A program made the translations under genes and the position numbers. A stretch of 64,000 nt of DNA from Candidatus Gastranaerophilales bacterium (GTDB taxonomy: Bacteria; Cyanobacteriota; Vampirovibrionia; Gastranaerophilales; Gastranaerophilaceae): assembly GCA_910587055.1 (NCBI GenBank), contig CAJUKY010000002.1:105830-169829 (forward strand), read 5' to 3'. Positions within the stretch are counted from its first letter, which is position 1; the number at the start of each line of letters is the position of its first letter. Shown here piece after piece: positions 44,088 to 52,450 of this stretch. The notes beneath the pieces were generated by a model, which made no database searches, was not told where the DNA came from, and worked only from the letters and a program-made list of their open reading frames with translations.

Positions 44088-45317
44088 CTATTCGTATCTT
44101 AATGCATCAATAGGATTTAAAAGGGAAGCCTTATAAGCGGGATAATATCCGAAAACAACCCCTATTATTCCCGAAAATCCAAGTGAAAGCGCTATTGAAA
44201 ATCCGCTTATATATACTGTCATTGAACCGAAAAGTTCAATTAATTTTGCACCCAGAATTCCGAAAATAAGCCCCATAATCCCGCCGATTATTGATAATAA
44301 AAGACTTTCAATTAAAAATTGTATTTGAATATCAGTTGATTTTGCACCTATTGCCATCCTTATACCTATTTCTTTTGTGCGCTCAGTCACGGAAACAAGC
44401 ATGATATTCATTATGCCTATGCCGCCAACAAGCAGTGATACTCCTGCAATTGAACCAAGCAGCAAGGACATTGTTTTAACCGCAGATTGCATTGTTTCCA
44501 TCATCTGGGTTAAATTTCTGACTTGAAAGTCATCTTCCTGTTTTTTTCCTATTTTATGTCTTGCTTTCAAAAGTTCGGTTACTTCGGCTTCAGCCGAGTT
44601 TATGCTGTCTGCATCTTTTGCCTTAATATTTATCATGCTGACTGTTCCGGGGAAATTTGTTCCAAAAACCTTCTTTTGTCCTGTGGTAATTGGAATCATT
44701 ACAAAATCATCCTGATCATGTCCCATAGAATTCTGCCCTTTTGATTCCAACAGGCCGATTACTTTAAAAGGAACTCCCCCTATTCTTATCGTACGGTTAA
44801 TGGGGTCTAAATCTCCAAAAAGCTCATTTGCAACAGTATTTCCTATTATTGCCACCTTCGACATATTTGAAATATCTTCATCGCTCAAATTTCTTCCCAG
44901 ATTGATTTTCCAATCTCTTATTGCCATATATTCAGGAGTTGTTCCCGCTATGCTTGTAGACCAGTTTTGGTTTCCGTATGTTACCTGTTTGGCTTCGCTT
45001 GAATACGGTGCAACAAAGCCGACGGAGGGGCAGTTTTTTTCAATTGCCTGAGAATCTTTAAGTGTAAGTGTAGGTTTTGTTCCGCGCCCCATTCTGACTC
45101 CGCCGGATGTAACGGAAGCACTTGATACCATTAAAAGATTGCTTCCCATTGTAGACATATCTTTTTGAATTTTTACGCTTGCCCCTTGCCCTACCGCAAG
45201 CATAATTATAACGGCGCTTACGCCGATTATTATCCCGAGGCTTGTTAAGATGGAGCGCATCTTGTTTACTTTTAAAGACAAAAGAGCCATTTTGAAAGTT
45301 GATGAAAAGTCTATCAC
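44088..45317 (-). CDS. MacB-type ABC transporter permease
   Basis: A 409-residue permease of the MacB/LolC family: one N-terminal membrane segment (LTSLGIIIGVSAVIIMLAVG), a large extracytoplasmic domain (about 45-275) and three C-terminal membrane segments with the loop VTERTKEIGIRMAIGAK. Unlike E. coli MacB, ATPase and permease are on separate chains. It overlaps the ATPase gene by 4 bases and is the last gene of the tolC-macA-ATPase-permease operon. Substrates of such systems are macrolides, peptides, lipopeptides or toxins; none can be inferred. Confidence 0.92.
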   Translation of the reverse strand: MIDFSSTFKMALLSLKVNKMRSILTSLGIIIGVSAVIIMLAVGQGASVKIQKDMSTMGSNLLMVSSASVTSGGVRMGRGTKPTLTLKDSQAIEKNCPSVGFVAPYSSEAKQVTYGNQNWSTSIAGTTPEYMAIRDWKINLGRNLSDEDISNMSKVAIIGNTVANELFGDLDPINRTIRIGGVPFKVIGLLESKGQNSMGHDQDDFVMIPITTGQKKVFGTNFPGTVSMINIKAKDADSINSAEAEVTELLKARHKIGKKQEDDFQVRNLTQMMETMQSAVKTMSLLLGSIAGVSLLVGGIGIMNIMLVSVTERTKEIGIRMAIGAKSTDIQIQFLIESLLLSIIGGIMGLIFGILGAKLIELFGSMTVYISGFSIALSLGFSGIIGVVFGYYPAYKASLLNPIDALRYE

Positions 45318-46066
45318 GCTCTGCCCTCCATACTATATGCGGGCTTATTTACACTGTCGCTTATTATGTTTCCGTCCTTAAACCGTACAATTCTCTTGCA
45401 GTATCCTGCAATATCATCTTCATGGGTTACAAGCACAATTGTTTTGCCCATTTTTTCATTTAAATTTACAAAAAAATCCATCACTTCATAGCTTGTTTTT
45501 GTATCAAGGTTTCCCGTGGGTTCGTCTGCAAGAATTACGGGTGCATCATTCACAATGGCGCGCGCTATTGCAACTCTTTGCTGCTGTCCGCCCGAAAGCT
45601 GATTTGGCATATTATATTCTTTACCCTGCAATCCTACAATTTTTAATGCTTCCATGGCGCGTTCTTTGCGCTCCTTTGCGGGAATTCCTTTATAAATCAT
45701 AGGAAGCTCGGTATTTTCAAGCGCAGATGTTCTTGAAATTAAATTAAATCCCTGAAATACAAACCCCAGTTTTGCATTTCTGACCTCTGAAAGCTTATCG
45801 AGTCTTGTGTTTACAATATTATTGCCGTCTAAAAAATAATCTCCCGATGTCGGCTTATCAAGGCAGCCTATTATATTCATAAAAGTGGATTTTCCTGAAC
45901 CCGAAGCGCCCATTATGGCAACAAATTCACCCTTATTTATTGTTAAGGATACTCCTTTGAGAGCATAAAACGTACAGTCTTCGTCCGCGCCTGTTGTATA
46001 TGCCTTAACTATATTTAAGGCCCGGATTAAGGGTTTATTTTCATTTTTTAGAGAATTTTCCTTCAT
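45314..46066 (-). CDS. MacB/LolD-type ABC transporter ATPase
   Basis: A 250-residue ABC ATPase powering the permease encoded next to it. Walker A is GASGSGKST, the Q-loop region follows in GFVFQGFNL, the signature is LSGGQQQRV and Walker B is [12 protein letters not shown], ending with the H-loop TH. It belongs to the MacB/LolD/FtsE group, which use mechanotransmission rather than carrying substrate across the membrane. A gap of 8 bases separates it from the macA-like gene. Confidence 0.94.
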   Translation of the reverse strand: MKENSLKNENKPLIRALNIVKAYTTGADEDCTFYALKGVSLTINKGEFVAIMGASGSGKSTFMNIIGCLDKPTSGDYFLDGNNIVNTRLDKLSEVRNAKLGFVFQGFNLISRTSALENTELPMIYKGIPAKERKERAMEALKIVGLQGKEYNMPNQLSGGQQQRVAIARAIVNDAPVILADEPTGNLDTKTSYEVMDFFVNLNEKMGKTIVLVTHEDDIAGYCKRIVRFKDGNIISDSVNKPAYSMEGRA

Positions 46067-46074
46067 TTGTTTCC

Positions 46075-47235
46075 TTAAAACATTCTTGGCCCGCGCCCGT
46101 GCATATCTTTTTTATTTTTACCTTTTTCTTCAATCGAAATAATTACCTTATCGCCGTCTTTCAAGGTGTTTGAAATGATTTCCGTGTAACTGTCGTCGTT
46201 TACTCCGGTTTCAATCTCCACTCTTTCGGGTTTTCCGTCTGCAAGAATCCATATACCCTGTTTATCAAATTTTTCTCCTTTGCCGTCAGTGTTCGGGGTA
46301 AATTTTAATGCGGCATTTTTTGCGCATAAAATATCTTCTTTTTTAGATGTAATAATTGAAACATTGGCTGTCATCCCCGGTATAAGTTTCATATCTTCGT
46401 TTTCAACATCTATAATTACACTGTATGTTACAACATTAGAAACCGTGGTAGGTGAAATTCTAACCTGTGTTACTTTTCCTTTGAATGTTTCATCAGGGTA
46501 CCCGTCAAGCGTATATTCAACATTTTGTTCTTTTTTTACTTTGCCGATATCAGCCTCTGAAACGCTGGCCTCTATCTGCATTTTTGTTAAATCTTGAGCT
46601 ACGGAAAATAATTCGGGTGTTTGGAAACTTGCAGCCACAGTTTGACCTACATCTATCGCGCGGGATATTACAACACCATCCACCGGAGACACTATTTTTG
46701 TGTATCTTAAATTTGATTCAGCTGTTGAATAGCTTGCAAGCGCCTGATTAATCTGCGCTCTTGCAGCATTTATTTGTGCCAAATCGGCCGAATATGTGCT
46801 TTCTGCCAGATCAAGTTCGCTTTTTGCTATAAATCCTTTTTTATAAAGGTTGCGGTAACGCGTAAGGGTTAATTTATCATTTGCGGCTGTTGCCTGAATT
46901 TTTGAAAGATTTGCTCTGGCGTTATCAATCGAGGCTTTTGCCTGATTTACCTGTGCTTCAAAAAGCGATGTATCAATTTCAGCCAAGAGCTGACCTTTTT
47001 TAACCTCCGAATTATAATCAACATAAATGGCGCTTATCTGTCCTGAAACCTGCGAGCCGATGCTTACAGTCTGCACCGGGTTAATTGTGCCGGATGCTTC
47101 CACAATCTGTGTTATTGTTCTTTTTTCTAAAGGTTCTGTAATGTATTGTTTTGCTTCTTTTTTGCTTTTAAATAAAAAAATCGATAAGCATAAAAGCGCA
47201 AGACATATAAAAATTATTCCGATTATTTTCTTCAT
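46075..47235 (-). CDS. MacA-like periplasmic adaptor (membrane fusion protein)
   Basis: A 386-residue HlyD/MacA-family adaptor. An N-terminal membrane anchor (IIGIIFICLALLCLSIFL) is followed by a biotinyl-lipoyl-like domain split by a long alpha-helical hairpin (about 95-185), then beta-barrel domains (SPVDGVVISRAIDVGQTV; VEYTLDGYPDETFKGKVTQV). It joins the inner-membrane pump to the TolC channel. It overlaps the tolC-like gene by 4 bases, and its tail is Lys/Gly-rich (NKKDMHGRGPRMF). Confidence 0.93.
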   Translation of the reverse strand: MKKIIGIIFICLALLCLSIFLFKSKKEAKQYITEPLEKRTITQIVEASGTINPVQTVSIGSQVSGQISAIYVDYNSEVKKGQLLAEIDTSLFEAQVNQAKASIDNARANLSKIQATAANDKLTLTRYRNLYKKGFIAKSELDLAESTYSADLAQINAARAQINQALASYSTAESNLRYTKIVSPVDGVVISRAIDVGQTVAASFQTPELFSVAQDLTKMQIEASVSEADIGKVKKEQNVEYTLDGYPDETFKGKVTQVRISPTTVSNVVTYSVIIDVENEDMKLIPGMTANVSIITSKKEDILCAKNAALKFTPNTDGKGEKFDKQGIWILADGKPERVEIETGVNDDSYTEIISNTLKDGDKVIISIEEKGKNKKDMHGRGPRMF

Positions 47236-48704
47236 ATTTCCCCCATTGCAACTTCAAGTTTTGATTTTGCAATATTGTAATTATAAATTGTCTGTACATA
47301 CTCCTGTTGTGCATTTAAATACTGGCTTCTTGAATCCTGTAATTCTATAAAATCCGATAGCCCGACACCGTATCTGCCGTCAGCCAGTTCAAAATTTTCA
47401 AGAGCCTGCTGTACTCTTTTTTGATACAGAGGGATTTGTTTTTCAAGCTGCACCATATTTATATAAGCATCCTGCACTTCAAAGAATATATTTTTTTCAA
47501 TTAAATTTAAATTTTCTTCCGCAATATCAAGCTGTGTTTTTGCTTCATCTACTTTATATTTTGTCTTCATAATATTAATGCTTGATAAATCAAGCGTTGC
47601 ACCGTAATTAAAGCTGTTTGACGTGGGTGCATCCGATTCTCTTATTGTATAGCCTGCCTGTGCTGAAATATCGGGCAGATATTCCTTTTTAGCGTATTTT
47701 AATGCCTCTTCCATAGCTTCTTTTGCAGCAAGATAAGATTTAAAATCGGGTCGTCCGTCTCTTGCCCTGTCAAGTGCTTCCTCAAAGCTTAACCCCAGAG
47801 GCTTAAAAACATAATTTTCAAGTATGTCGTTTTTTTCTACTTTACTTGTAAGAGTCGGCGAATCTGCTGTTGTATAATTTAGCGGTTCAACATCTTTTGT
47901 ATCATCAGATTTATTTATTTCTTCTTCAAGTTTTTTGTAATTTCCTATGTTTAAAAATTTGACATCCGTCCAATCTTCTTTTAGATTAAAACTTTCGGTA
48001 TTTTTAATTGAATAAGCCGGCGCATAAGCTACATACATTGAATTATTCAGTTTAATAAGAGTGTTTTCATATGCAGTTTGTGCGGCTATAAGTTCAATTT
48101 GCGAATTGCTTAAATTCACCTCGGCATTTACAAAATCTATTCTTGATTTCAATCCTTCTTCAAAATAAGCCTTAATTTGCTCATATTGTCTTTTGTTTAT
48201 TTCAAGATTTGATTTTGCAACATCTACAAGCGCTTTGGCTGCAAGTACTCCGTAATATGCGCTTTTAACATCATACGCTGTTTTTAAATTTGTATATTCT
48301 AAATCAAATTCGGCAGAAATTTTATTAAATTTTTGCATTTTAATCTGTGCATTTGTTTTGCCGAAATTAAAAATTAACTGTTTAAGACTCACTCCGGCAG
48401 CATAATAATAATCATTTCCGCCGGATATTCCGTCGTTATTCCACAAGTTGCTTGCAGAGTATCCTCCGCTTGCGCTTACGGTCGGGAAAAAATCGGATTT
48501 TGCCTGCCCTACTCTTGTTTGAACGAGTTTGACATTGTTTTTTGAAATTTGAACATTGGGATTATTCTTAAGTGCAATTTCAATACAGTCTTTCAGGCTT
48601 AAGATTTCTCCTTCTTTTATTTCTCCGAGTGCAAATGCAGAACCGTAATTTCCCCCCGCAAAAAAAACTAATAATATTAATATTGTTACTATTTGTTTAA
48701 AAAT
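47232..48704 (-). CDS. TolC-family outer membrane channel, start codon not canonical
   Basis: The frame open to 48761 encodes a complete TolC-type protein of about 490 residues: a signal peptide (KKIFKQIVTILILLVFFAGG), the ILSLKDCIEIALKNNPNV opening of the OEP repeat, and two helical/beta repeats. The first ATG/GTG/TTG in this frame is a TTG at 48446, which would remove the signal peptide and the first helix, so it is not the true start. I take the ATT at 48704, which has GGAG 10 bases upstream. A start-codon mutation or sequencing error is possible. It is the first gene of the efflux operon. Confidence 0.8.
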   Translation of the reverse strand: MFKQIVTILILLVFFAGGNYGSAFALGEIKEGEILSLKDCIEIALKNNPNVQISKNNVKLVQTRVGQAKSDFFPTVSASGGYSASNLWNNDGISGGNDYYYAAGVSLKQLIFNFGKTNAQIKMQKFNKISAEFDLEYTNLKTAYDVKSAYYGVLAAKALVDVAKSNLEINKRQYEQIKAYFEEGLKSRIDFVNAEVNLSNSQIELIAAQTAYENTLIKLNNSMYVAYAPAYSIKNTESFNLKEDWTDVKFLNIGNYKKLEEEINKSDDTKDVEPLNYTTADSPTLTSKVEKNDILENYVFKPLGLSFEEALDRARDGRPDFKSYLAAKEAMEEALKYAKKEYLPDISAQAGYTIRESDAPTSNSFNYGATLDLSSINIMKTKYKVDEAKTQLDIAEENLNLIEKNIFFEVQDAYINMVQLEKQIPLYQKRVQQALENFELADGRYGVGLSDFIELQDSRSQYLNAQQEYVQTIYNYNIAKSKLEVAMGEI

Positions 48705-48864
48705 TTTCTTATTACTCCAAAAATTATTACACCATCTATAACGATTTTTGATTAAAATAGTTCATTTATCTAAAAATTATACTAATAATATAATAGCCTA
48801 AAAATAACCCCTTATGGTAATTTTTACAAATATTACAATTTATTTTTCAAAGCAAGTTTTAAAA

Positions 48865-48893
48865 TTGACGGGTTTTATTATGTATGATATAAA
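48865..48893 (+). promoter_or_regulatory. sigma70-like promoter of the riboswitch operon
   Basis: TTGACG (48865-48870) and TATAAA (48888-48893) are exactly 17 bases apart. Transcription would start near 48900, right at the beginning of the cobalamin riboswitch. Confidence 0.7.
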
Positions 48894-48900
48894 ATTTTAA

Positions 48901-49059
48901 AAACAAGGAAATAAGGTGCAATTCCTTAACTGAGCCGCAGCCGTTAAAGTCGGAAAACTTTTTGATTTTTTCTTGACGGGTATTTCAAGGATTAATCACG
49001 ATTTTACTGCTTGCGGCTTTCCTTAAAAAGAATTAAGAGAAAGTATAAGCAGTTTTTTC
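48901..49059 (+). promoter_or_regulatory. cobalamin riboswitch
   Basis: The conserved core is in order and spacing: AAGGAAATAAGGTGCAATTC (GGAA...GGTGCAA-TCC), then ACTG and GCCGCAGCCGTTAA (the CCGCA-C-GT-A core), starting about 5 bases after the predicted transcription start. The L5 bases AGCCGCA (48933-48939) are complementary to TGCGGCT (49012-49018), the kissing loop L13. L13 lies in the loop of hairpin ACTGCTT (49006-49012)/AAGCAGT (49047-49053), followed by TTTTTT and at once by the ATG at 49060. That hairpin is the expression platform, stopping transcription or blocking translation when cobalamin binds. The canonical 3' box is degenerate, as in shortened variants. Confidence 0.8.
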
Positions 49060-49797
49060 ATGTCCGTAACTCCCGTAACAACTACAAATATACACACATG
49101 CCCCCATGGTTCATCGCCCGGCGCATGTCCCATTTGCAACCCTATGGGCGGCGGAGGCGGAGGTGCAAGAAAAACAAATGCAGCTCCTAAAAATGAGATG
49201 TCTTACGGAGAAATGTATGCCATCTGGATGAGAATGAAGGCGGCTGACAGAAGAAAGCTTGAAACTGAAAATAACATAAGACGTGAAGCTGAAAATCTTC
49301 AAAAAACAAGAGAAGCTCTCTCTAAAATGGCAGACAAACTTATAAATGTTTTAAACAAGATTGAAAATATTCTGCCAAAACCTGTTGCGGCACTATTTAA
49401 TGCAACCGTTAATAATATTTTAAAACCTTTGATGAATATTATTCAAAAATTCCCGGATTTTGTTAAAAATGCTGCCGAATTTATAAAAAATATTCAAAGA
49501 GAAGTATACGTTGTAGCTGAAAAACTTGCAAGCGTATTCGGCGAAATAAAGAATTTTATTCAAAAACAGGTGTCTGATAACTTTAAAAAGTTTACAAAGA
49601 AGGTTTATAAAATTTTAAATATTTTCGGATTAAAAGACGGTGAAGACGAACTTGAAGATGATGAAAAAATAAACGCTGAAATCGCAGCATTTAAGGCAAA
49701 AGATGTAGTTTCAATCAAGGAATTTTTGATAAGTTTAACAAGAACGGCAAAGAAAGAAGAAGATGGTAAGGACAAGCAGCATAACATTCACAAATAG
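49060..49797 (+). CDS. unknown protein with N-terminal Cys motif, under a cobalamin riboswitch
   Basis: A 245-residue protein of no family known to me. The N-terminus carries HTCPHGSSPGACPICNPM (11-28), with three cysteines and two histidines as in a small metal site, directly followed by a run of six glycines. The rest is helical: a coiled coil (about 50-95) and amphipathic helices rich in Phe/Lys/Ile with possible membrane surface contact, and an acidic stretch DGEDELEDDEK near 200. No signal peptide. It is the first gene after the riboswitch, so cobalamin should control it. It overlaps the next gene by 35 bases. Confidence 0.7.
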   Translation: MSVTPVTTTNIHTCPHGSSPGACPICNPMGGGGGGARKTNAAPKNEMSYGEMYAIWMRMKAADRRKLETENNIRREAENLQKTREALSKMADKLINVLNKIENILPKPVAALFNATVNNILKPLMNIIQKFPDFVKNAAEFIKNIQREVYVVAEKLASVFGEIKNFIQKQVSDNFKKFTKKVYKILNIFGLKDGEDELEDDEKINAEIAAFKAKDVVSIKEFLISLTRTAKKEEDGKDKQHNIHK

Positions 49798-51490
49798 CGG
49801 CGGCAAGGCGCCAAAAACTGCCAAAGGCTCAAAAGCAAATTATGGAACGGAATCAACTTCTGTCCACAACACGCAGCTGAGATCAGGTGAGCTTGCAAGG
49901 CAGAATAAAAACAAAACTCAGAGCCAGCAAAGACAGATATACAGAACTCTTGAAGGAACTCTTGTAAATAGTTACATAAAAGATAATGACAAGATGAATT
50001 CCGTTAATATGGATGATATATGTAATTCTCTTGTAATTCCCGATACTTTTGATAAAAACACCTGCTATGCTCCTGCAACCGAAGAGGAGAAGGAAAAAGA
50101 GAACAAAGCTTCAATCTTAAGAAGTGCATTTCCTGTCATAGCAACCTCTCTTGCTCTTGCGGGCGGTATTTTGGGTCTTACCATGGTTATGAAAAAATCA
50201 GCCGCTTCTTTGAATGACCCTAAACTTTTGAGAAATGAAAGACTGCCGAATTTGGGTATGAATATGAATATTAAGCAGGAACATGAATTCGGCACCTATA
50301 TGGCTCTTAGAAACCCTAATAAAAAAACCATTCTTGCCATGATTGGTATTTTTATTGCAAGCGGGCTTTCCGTAATCGGAAAAAACCTTGTTGACGGGGT
50401 TCAGGAAATCTGGGTAAAGAAAAAAGAAGCGGATGCAAATAAAAAACTTCAAGAAAACCTTATAGATATTGAAACACGCGCTTTTGCGGGAAAACTTGAT
50501 GTTATAAGAGAAGAGCTGGTTGATAAAGCTAATTACTTTAAAAAGGTGCTGGATTCTATGCCCGAAAATTCCGAAGTTTTTTCTCCCCTTCAACCTTCAC
50601 GGAGTGCAAATCCGTTTTTGGGCTTCGGATTTAATCTGAATTTTAAGGGTAATCCGGCTGATTTACCTGCAGATAAACATTCTGATAATACCAAACAAAA
50701 CAAAACTGATTTAAAAAATTCATCGCTTCTCCTTGCAATAGCCACAGGAGCTACGCTTGCTCTCGGTGTTATTATGGGAAGAAAAATATTTAAAAATTTC
50801 GTTGCGGCGGATAGTGAAGTAAGAAAATATGTTAACAGCGAAACAAAACTGATTGAAGATAAAATTCAAACACTTGTAGATAAACTTAAAGATGTTTCAA
50901 ACAAAGAAGAGACCGCAGGCGATTTTGAAAGTTTAAAAAATCTTCTTAAAGTTAAAAGAGCGGATTCGCTTGAAACAGGAGAAGTTTTAGGCAAGCTTAA
51001 ATTCTTGAGTAAAAAAGATATTTCTGATACGACCGGCGAAATTATGACAGATATTAAATCAATTTACGGTGATGCTCCTGAAACTCTCGGCGGTAAAGTT
51101 GGCGAAATACAATATTATTGTTATCTTGATGAAACAAGAGGACATGTGTATAACTGGATAATGAATCCTGAAAATCCTTTTACCGGCTTGCTTGTTCTTG
51201 CTCTGGGTACCGTAAATGCTGCAGGTTATTCAATCAAAAAGGCAATTGAGGGCGTAAAAGAGGCAGCTGTTATTCAGGAAAGCAAAAACACCGAAAAAGA
51301 ATTACAGGAAAGACTTGTGGATACTGAAATCAGAAACTTTAAAGCTAAAAAGCAAAGTGCGATTGAACCTCTTATGAATGAGTTTAATGAAAAATTAAAT
51401 TCAGGCACTGCAAGCAAAGAAGAACTTAAAAATATGGCTGATAATATTCTGCTTGAAATTAAAAACGGTCCTCCGTTTGTTTATTCATAA
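49763..51490 (+). CDS. unknown membrane protein with internal duplication
   Basis: A 575-residue protein with four hydrophobic segments in two pairs (near 127-150, 192-212, 320-340 and 470-490). The parts following segments 2 and 4 are duplicates: GKNLVDGVQEIWVKKKEADAN... LIDIETRAFAGKLDVI matches IKKAIEGVKEAAVIQESKNT... LVDTEIRNFKAKKQSAI. The N-terminus is Ser/Thr/Lys/Gln-rich, without signal peptide. Family unknown. It begins inside the preceding gene (35-base overlap), a sign of coupled translation, and sits second in the riboswitch-led operon. Confidence 0.7.
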   Translation: MVRTSSITFTNSGGKAPKTAKGSKANYGTESTSVHNTQLRSGELARQNKNKTQSQQRQIYRTLEGTLVNSYIKDNDKMNSVNMDDICNSLVIPDTFDKNTCYAPATEEEKEKENKASILRSAFPVIATSLALAGGILGLTMVMKKSAASLNDPKLLRNERLPNLGMNMNIKQEHEFGTYMALRNPNKKTILAMIGIFIASGLSVIGKNLVDGVQEIWVKKKEADANKKLQENLIDIETRAFAGKLDVIREELVDKANYFKKVLDSMPENSEVFSPLQPSRSANPFLGFGFNLNFKGNPADLPADKHSDNTKQNKTDLKNSSLLLAIATGATLALGVIMGRKIFKNFVAADSEVRKYVNSETKLIEDKIQTLVDKLKDVSNKEETAGDFESLKNLLKVKRADSLETGEVLGKLKFLSKKDISDTTGEIMTDIKSIYGDAPETLGGKVGEIQYYCYLDETRGHVYNWIMNPENPFTGLLVLALGTVNAAGYSIKKAIEGVKEAAVIQESKNTEKELQERLVDTEIRNFKAKKQSAIEPLMNEFNEKLNSGTASKEELKNMADNILLEIKNGPPFVYS

Positions 51491-51497
51491 GGGTAAA

Positions 51498-52046
51498 ATG
51501 GTAATGATAAATTTTAATCCGCACATTATGATAAATATAAAAACTCTCGGCTCCGGCCTGAAAAAGCCTGATGCAGACAGAAATTACTGTCTTTATGACA
51601 AGAATAAGGTTAATTTTTTAGCAGAAAAAAGCGAAGAAACCCTTCCTTATATTATGCGGTATCTGCAAAATTCCAATGATGAAAACGGGATAATCGAGGC
51701 TCTTTTTGTTGTTGATAAGATTGCGGATGATATGAATGCAAAAGCCTTGAATGGTGCAAAAAAACTTGATAAAATCTATCCTTATCTGTCACGCTTTAAT
51801 AACACCGATTCTCCGGAAATTCAGGTTATGCTTTCAGGCATCTATAGAAAAATACTTGTGCCGGATGCATTTGGTCCCTTGTGCGGAATGTTTTATAAAC
51901 AAATAAATAATCCTGTTTCCAAATATTTTGACCCTAAAGAAGAAACGGGCGGCGCAATTTTAGAATATATAAGGGCTTATGGAGCAGGAAATATTTATAC
52001 ACCCTGTTCTGCGGCGAATTTTTCAAATACGCTGGGGGTTGCTTAA
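51498..52046 (+). CDS. unknown helical protein of the riboswitch operon
   Basis: A 182-residue soluble, helix-rich protein; stretches such as PYIMRYLQNSNDENGIIEALFVVDKIADDMNAKA and LPYLSRF-like repeats suggest a short HEAT/ARM-type fold. No known domain or signal peptide. I start it at the ATG at 51498 (or 51504), 8 bases after the stop of the previous gene and after AAGGG; the open frame upstream is within that gene. It is the third gene of the operon, and its function is not known. Confidence 0.6.
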   Translation: MVMINFNPHIMINIKTLGSGLKKPDADRNYCLYDKNKVNFLAEKSEETLPYIMRYLQNSNDENGIIEALFVVDKIADDMNAKALNGAKKLDKIYPYLSRFNNTDSPEIQVMLSGIYRKILVPDAFGPLCGMFYKQINNPVSKYFDPKEETGGAILEYIRAYGAGNIYTPCSAANFSNTLGVA

Positions 52047-52107
52047 TTTTATTTTTAAACTATTATTTTCCATGTACTGAATTTTACTATTTATTGGAAG
52101 AAAAACT

Positions 52108-52449
52108 ATGAAAAATAAAGCTTTTACTATGATAGAAGTCATGATGGCATTAATTGTTGTATCAATAATGCTTGCCGTTATGGCGCCTGTAATCACAACA
52201 ACAGGTTCGAGCTCCAACCAAAATACCGAAGTAAAAATTATGGATTCTACTCCTGTGGGTGTTATAGTTGCATGGTGGGGCACAAATTATCCCGAAGGCT
52301 GGCTTCCTGTTAACGGTCAATCTATAATTGAACCTGAATATGAAGCTTTAAGAAATGCTCTGGGCGGATTGGACACTCTTCCTGATTTAAACGGCGGTGC
52401 AAATCCGGGCAGCTCTACAACATGGATAATAAAAGCAGTTAAGAAATAA
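52108..52449 (+). CDS. small type IV prepilin-like protein with tail-collar-like domain
   Basis: A 113-residue protein. The first five residues MKNKA form a minimal leader, cleavage before FTMIEV (Glu at +5), then a hydrophobic helix to about residue 30. The C-terminal part GVIVAWWGTNYPEGWLPVNG... LPDLNG resembles the phage tail collar (PF07484) domain, in which a PxGWLxxxGQ turn and LPDLxG recur. So a pilus-like subunit carries a phage-fibre-like tip. GGAAG precedes the ATG. It is 61 bases after the operon's third gene and may be co-transcribed. Confidence 0.75.
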   Translation: MKNKAFTMIEVMMALIVVSIMLAVMAPVITTTGSSSNQNTEVKIMDSTPVGVIVAWWGTNYPEGWLPVNGQSIIEPEYEALRNALGGLDTLPDLNGGANPGSSTTWIIKAVKK

Positions 52450-52450
52450 T

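Noticed and set aside
47232..48446. tolC homologue starting at the TTG 48446
   Set aside because: That start lacks the signal peptide and the first helix, which are encoded in frame just upstream.
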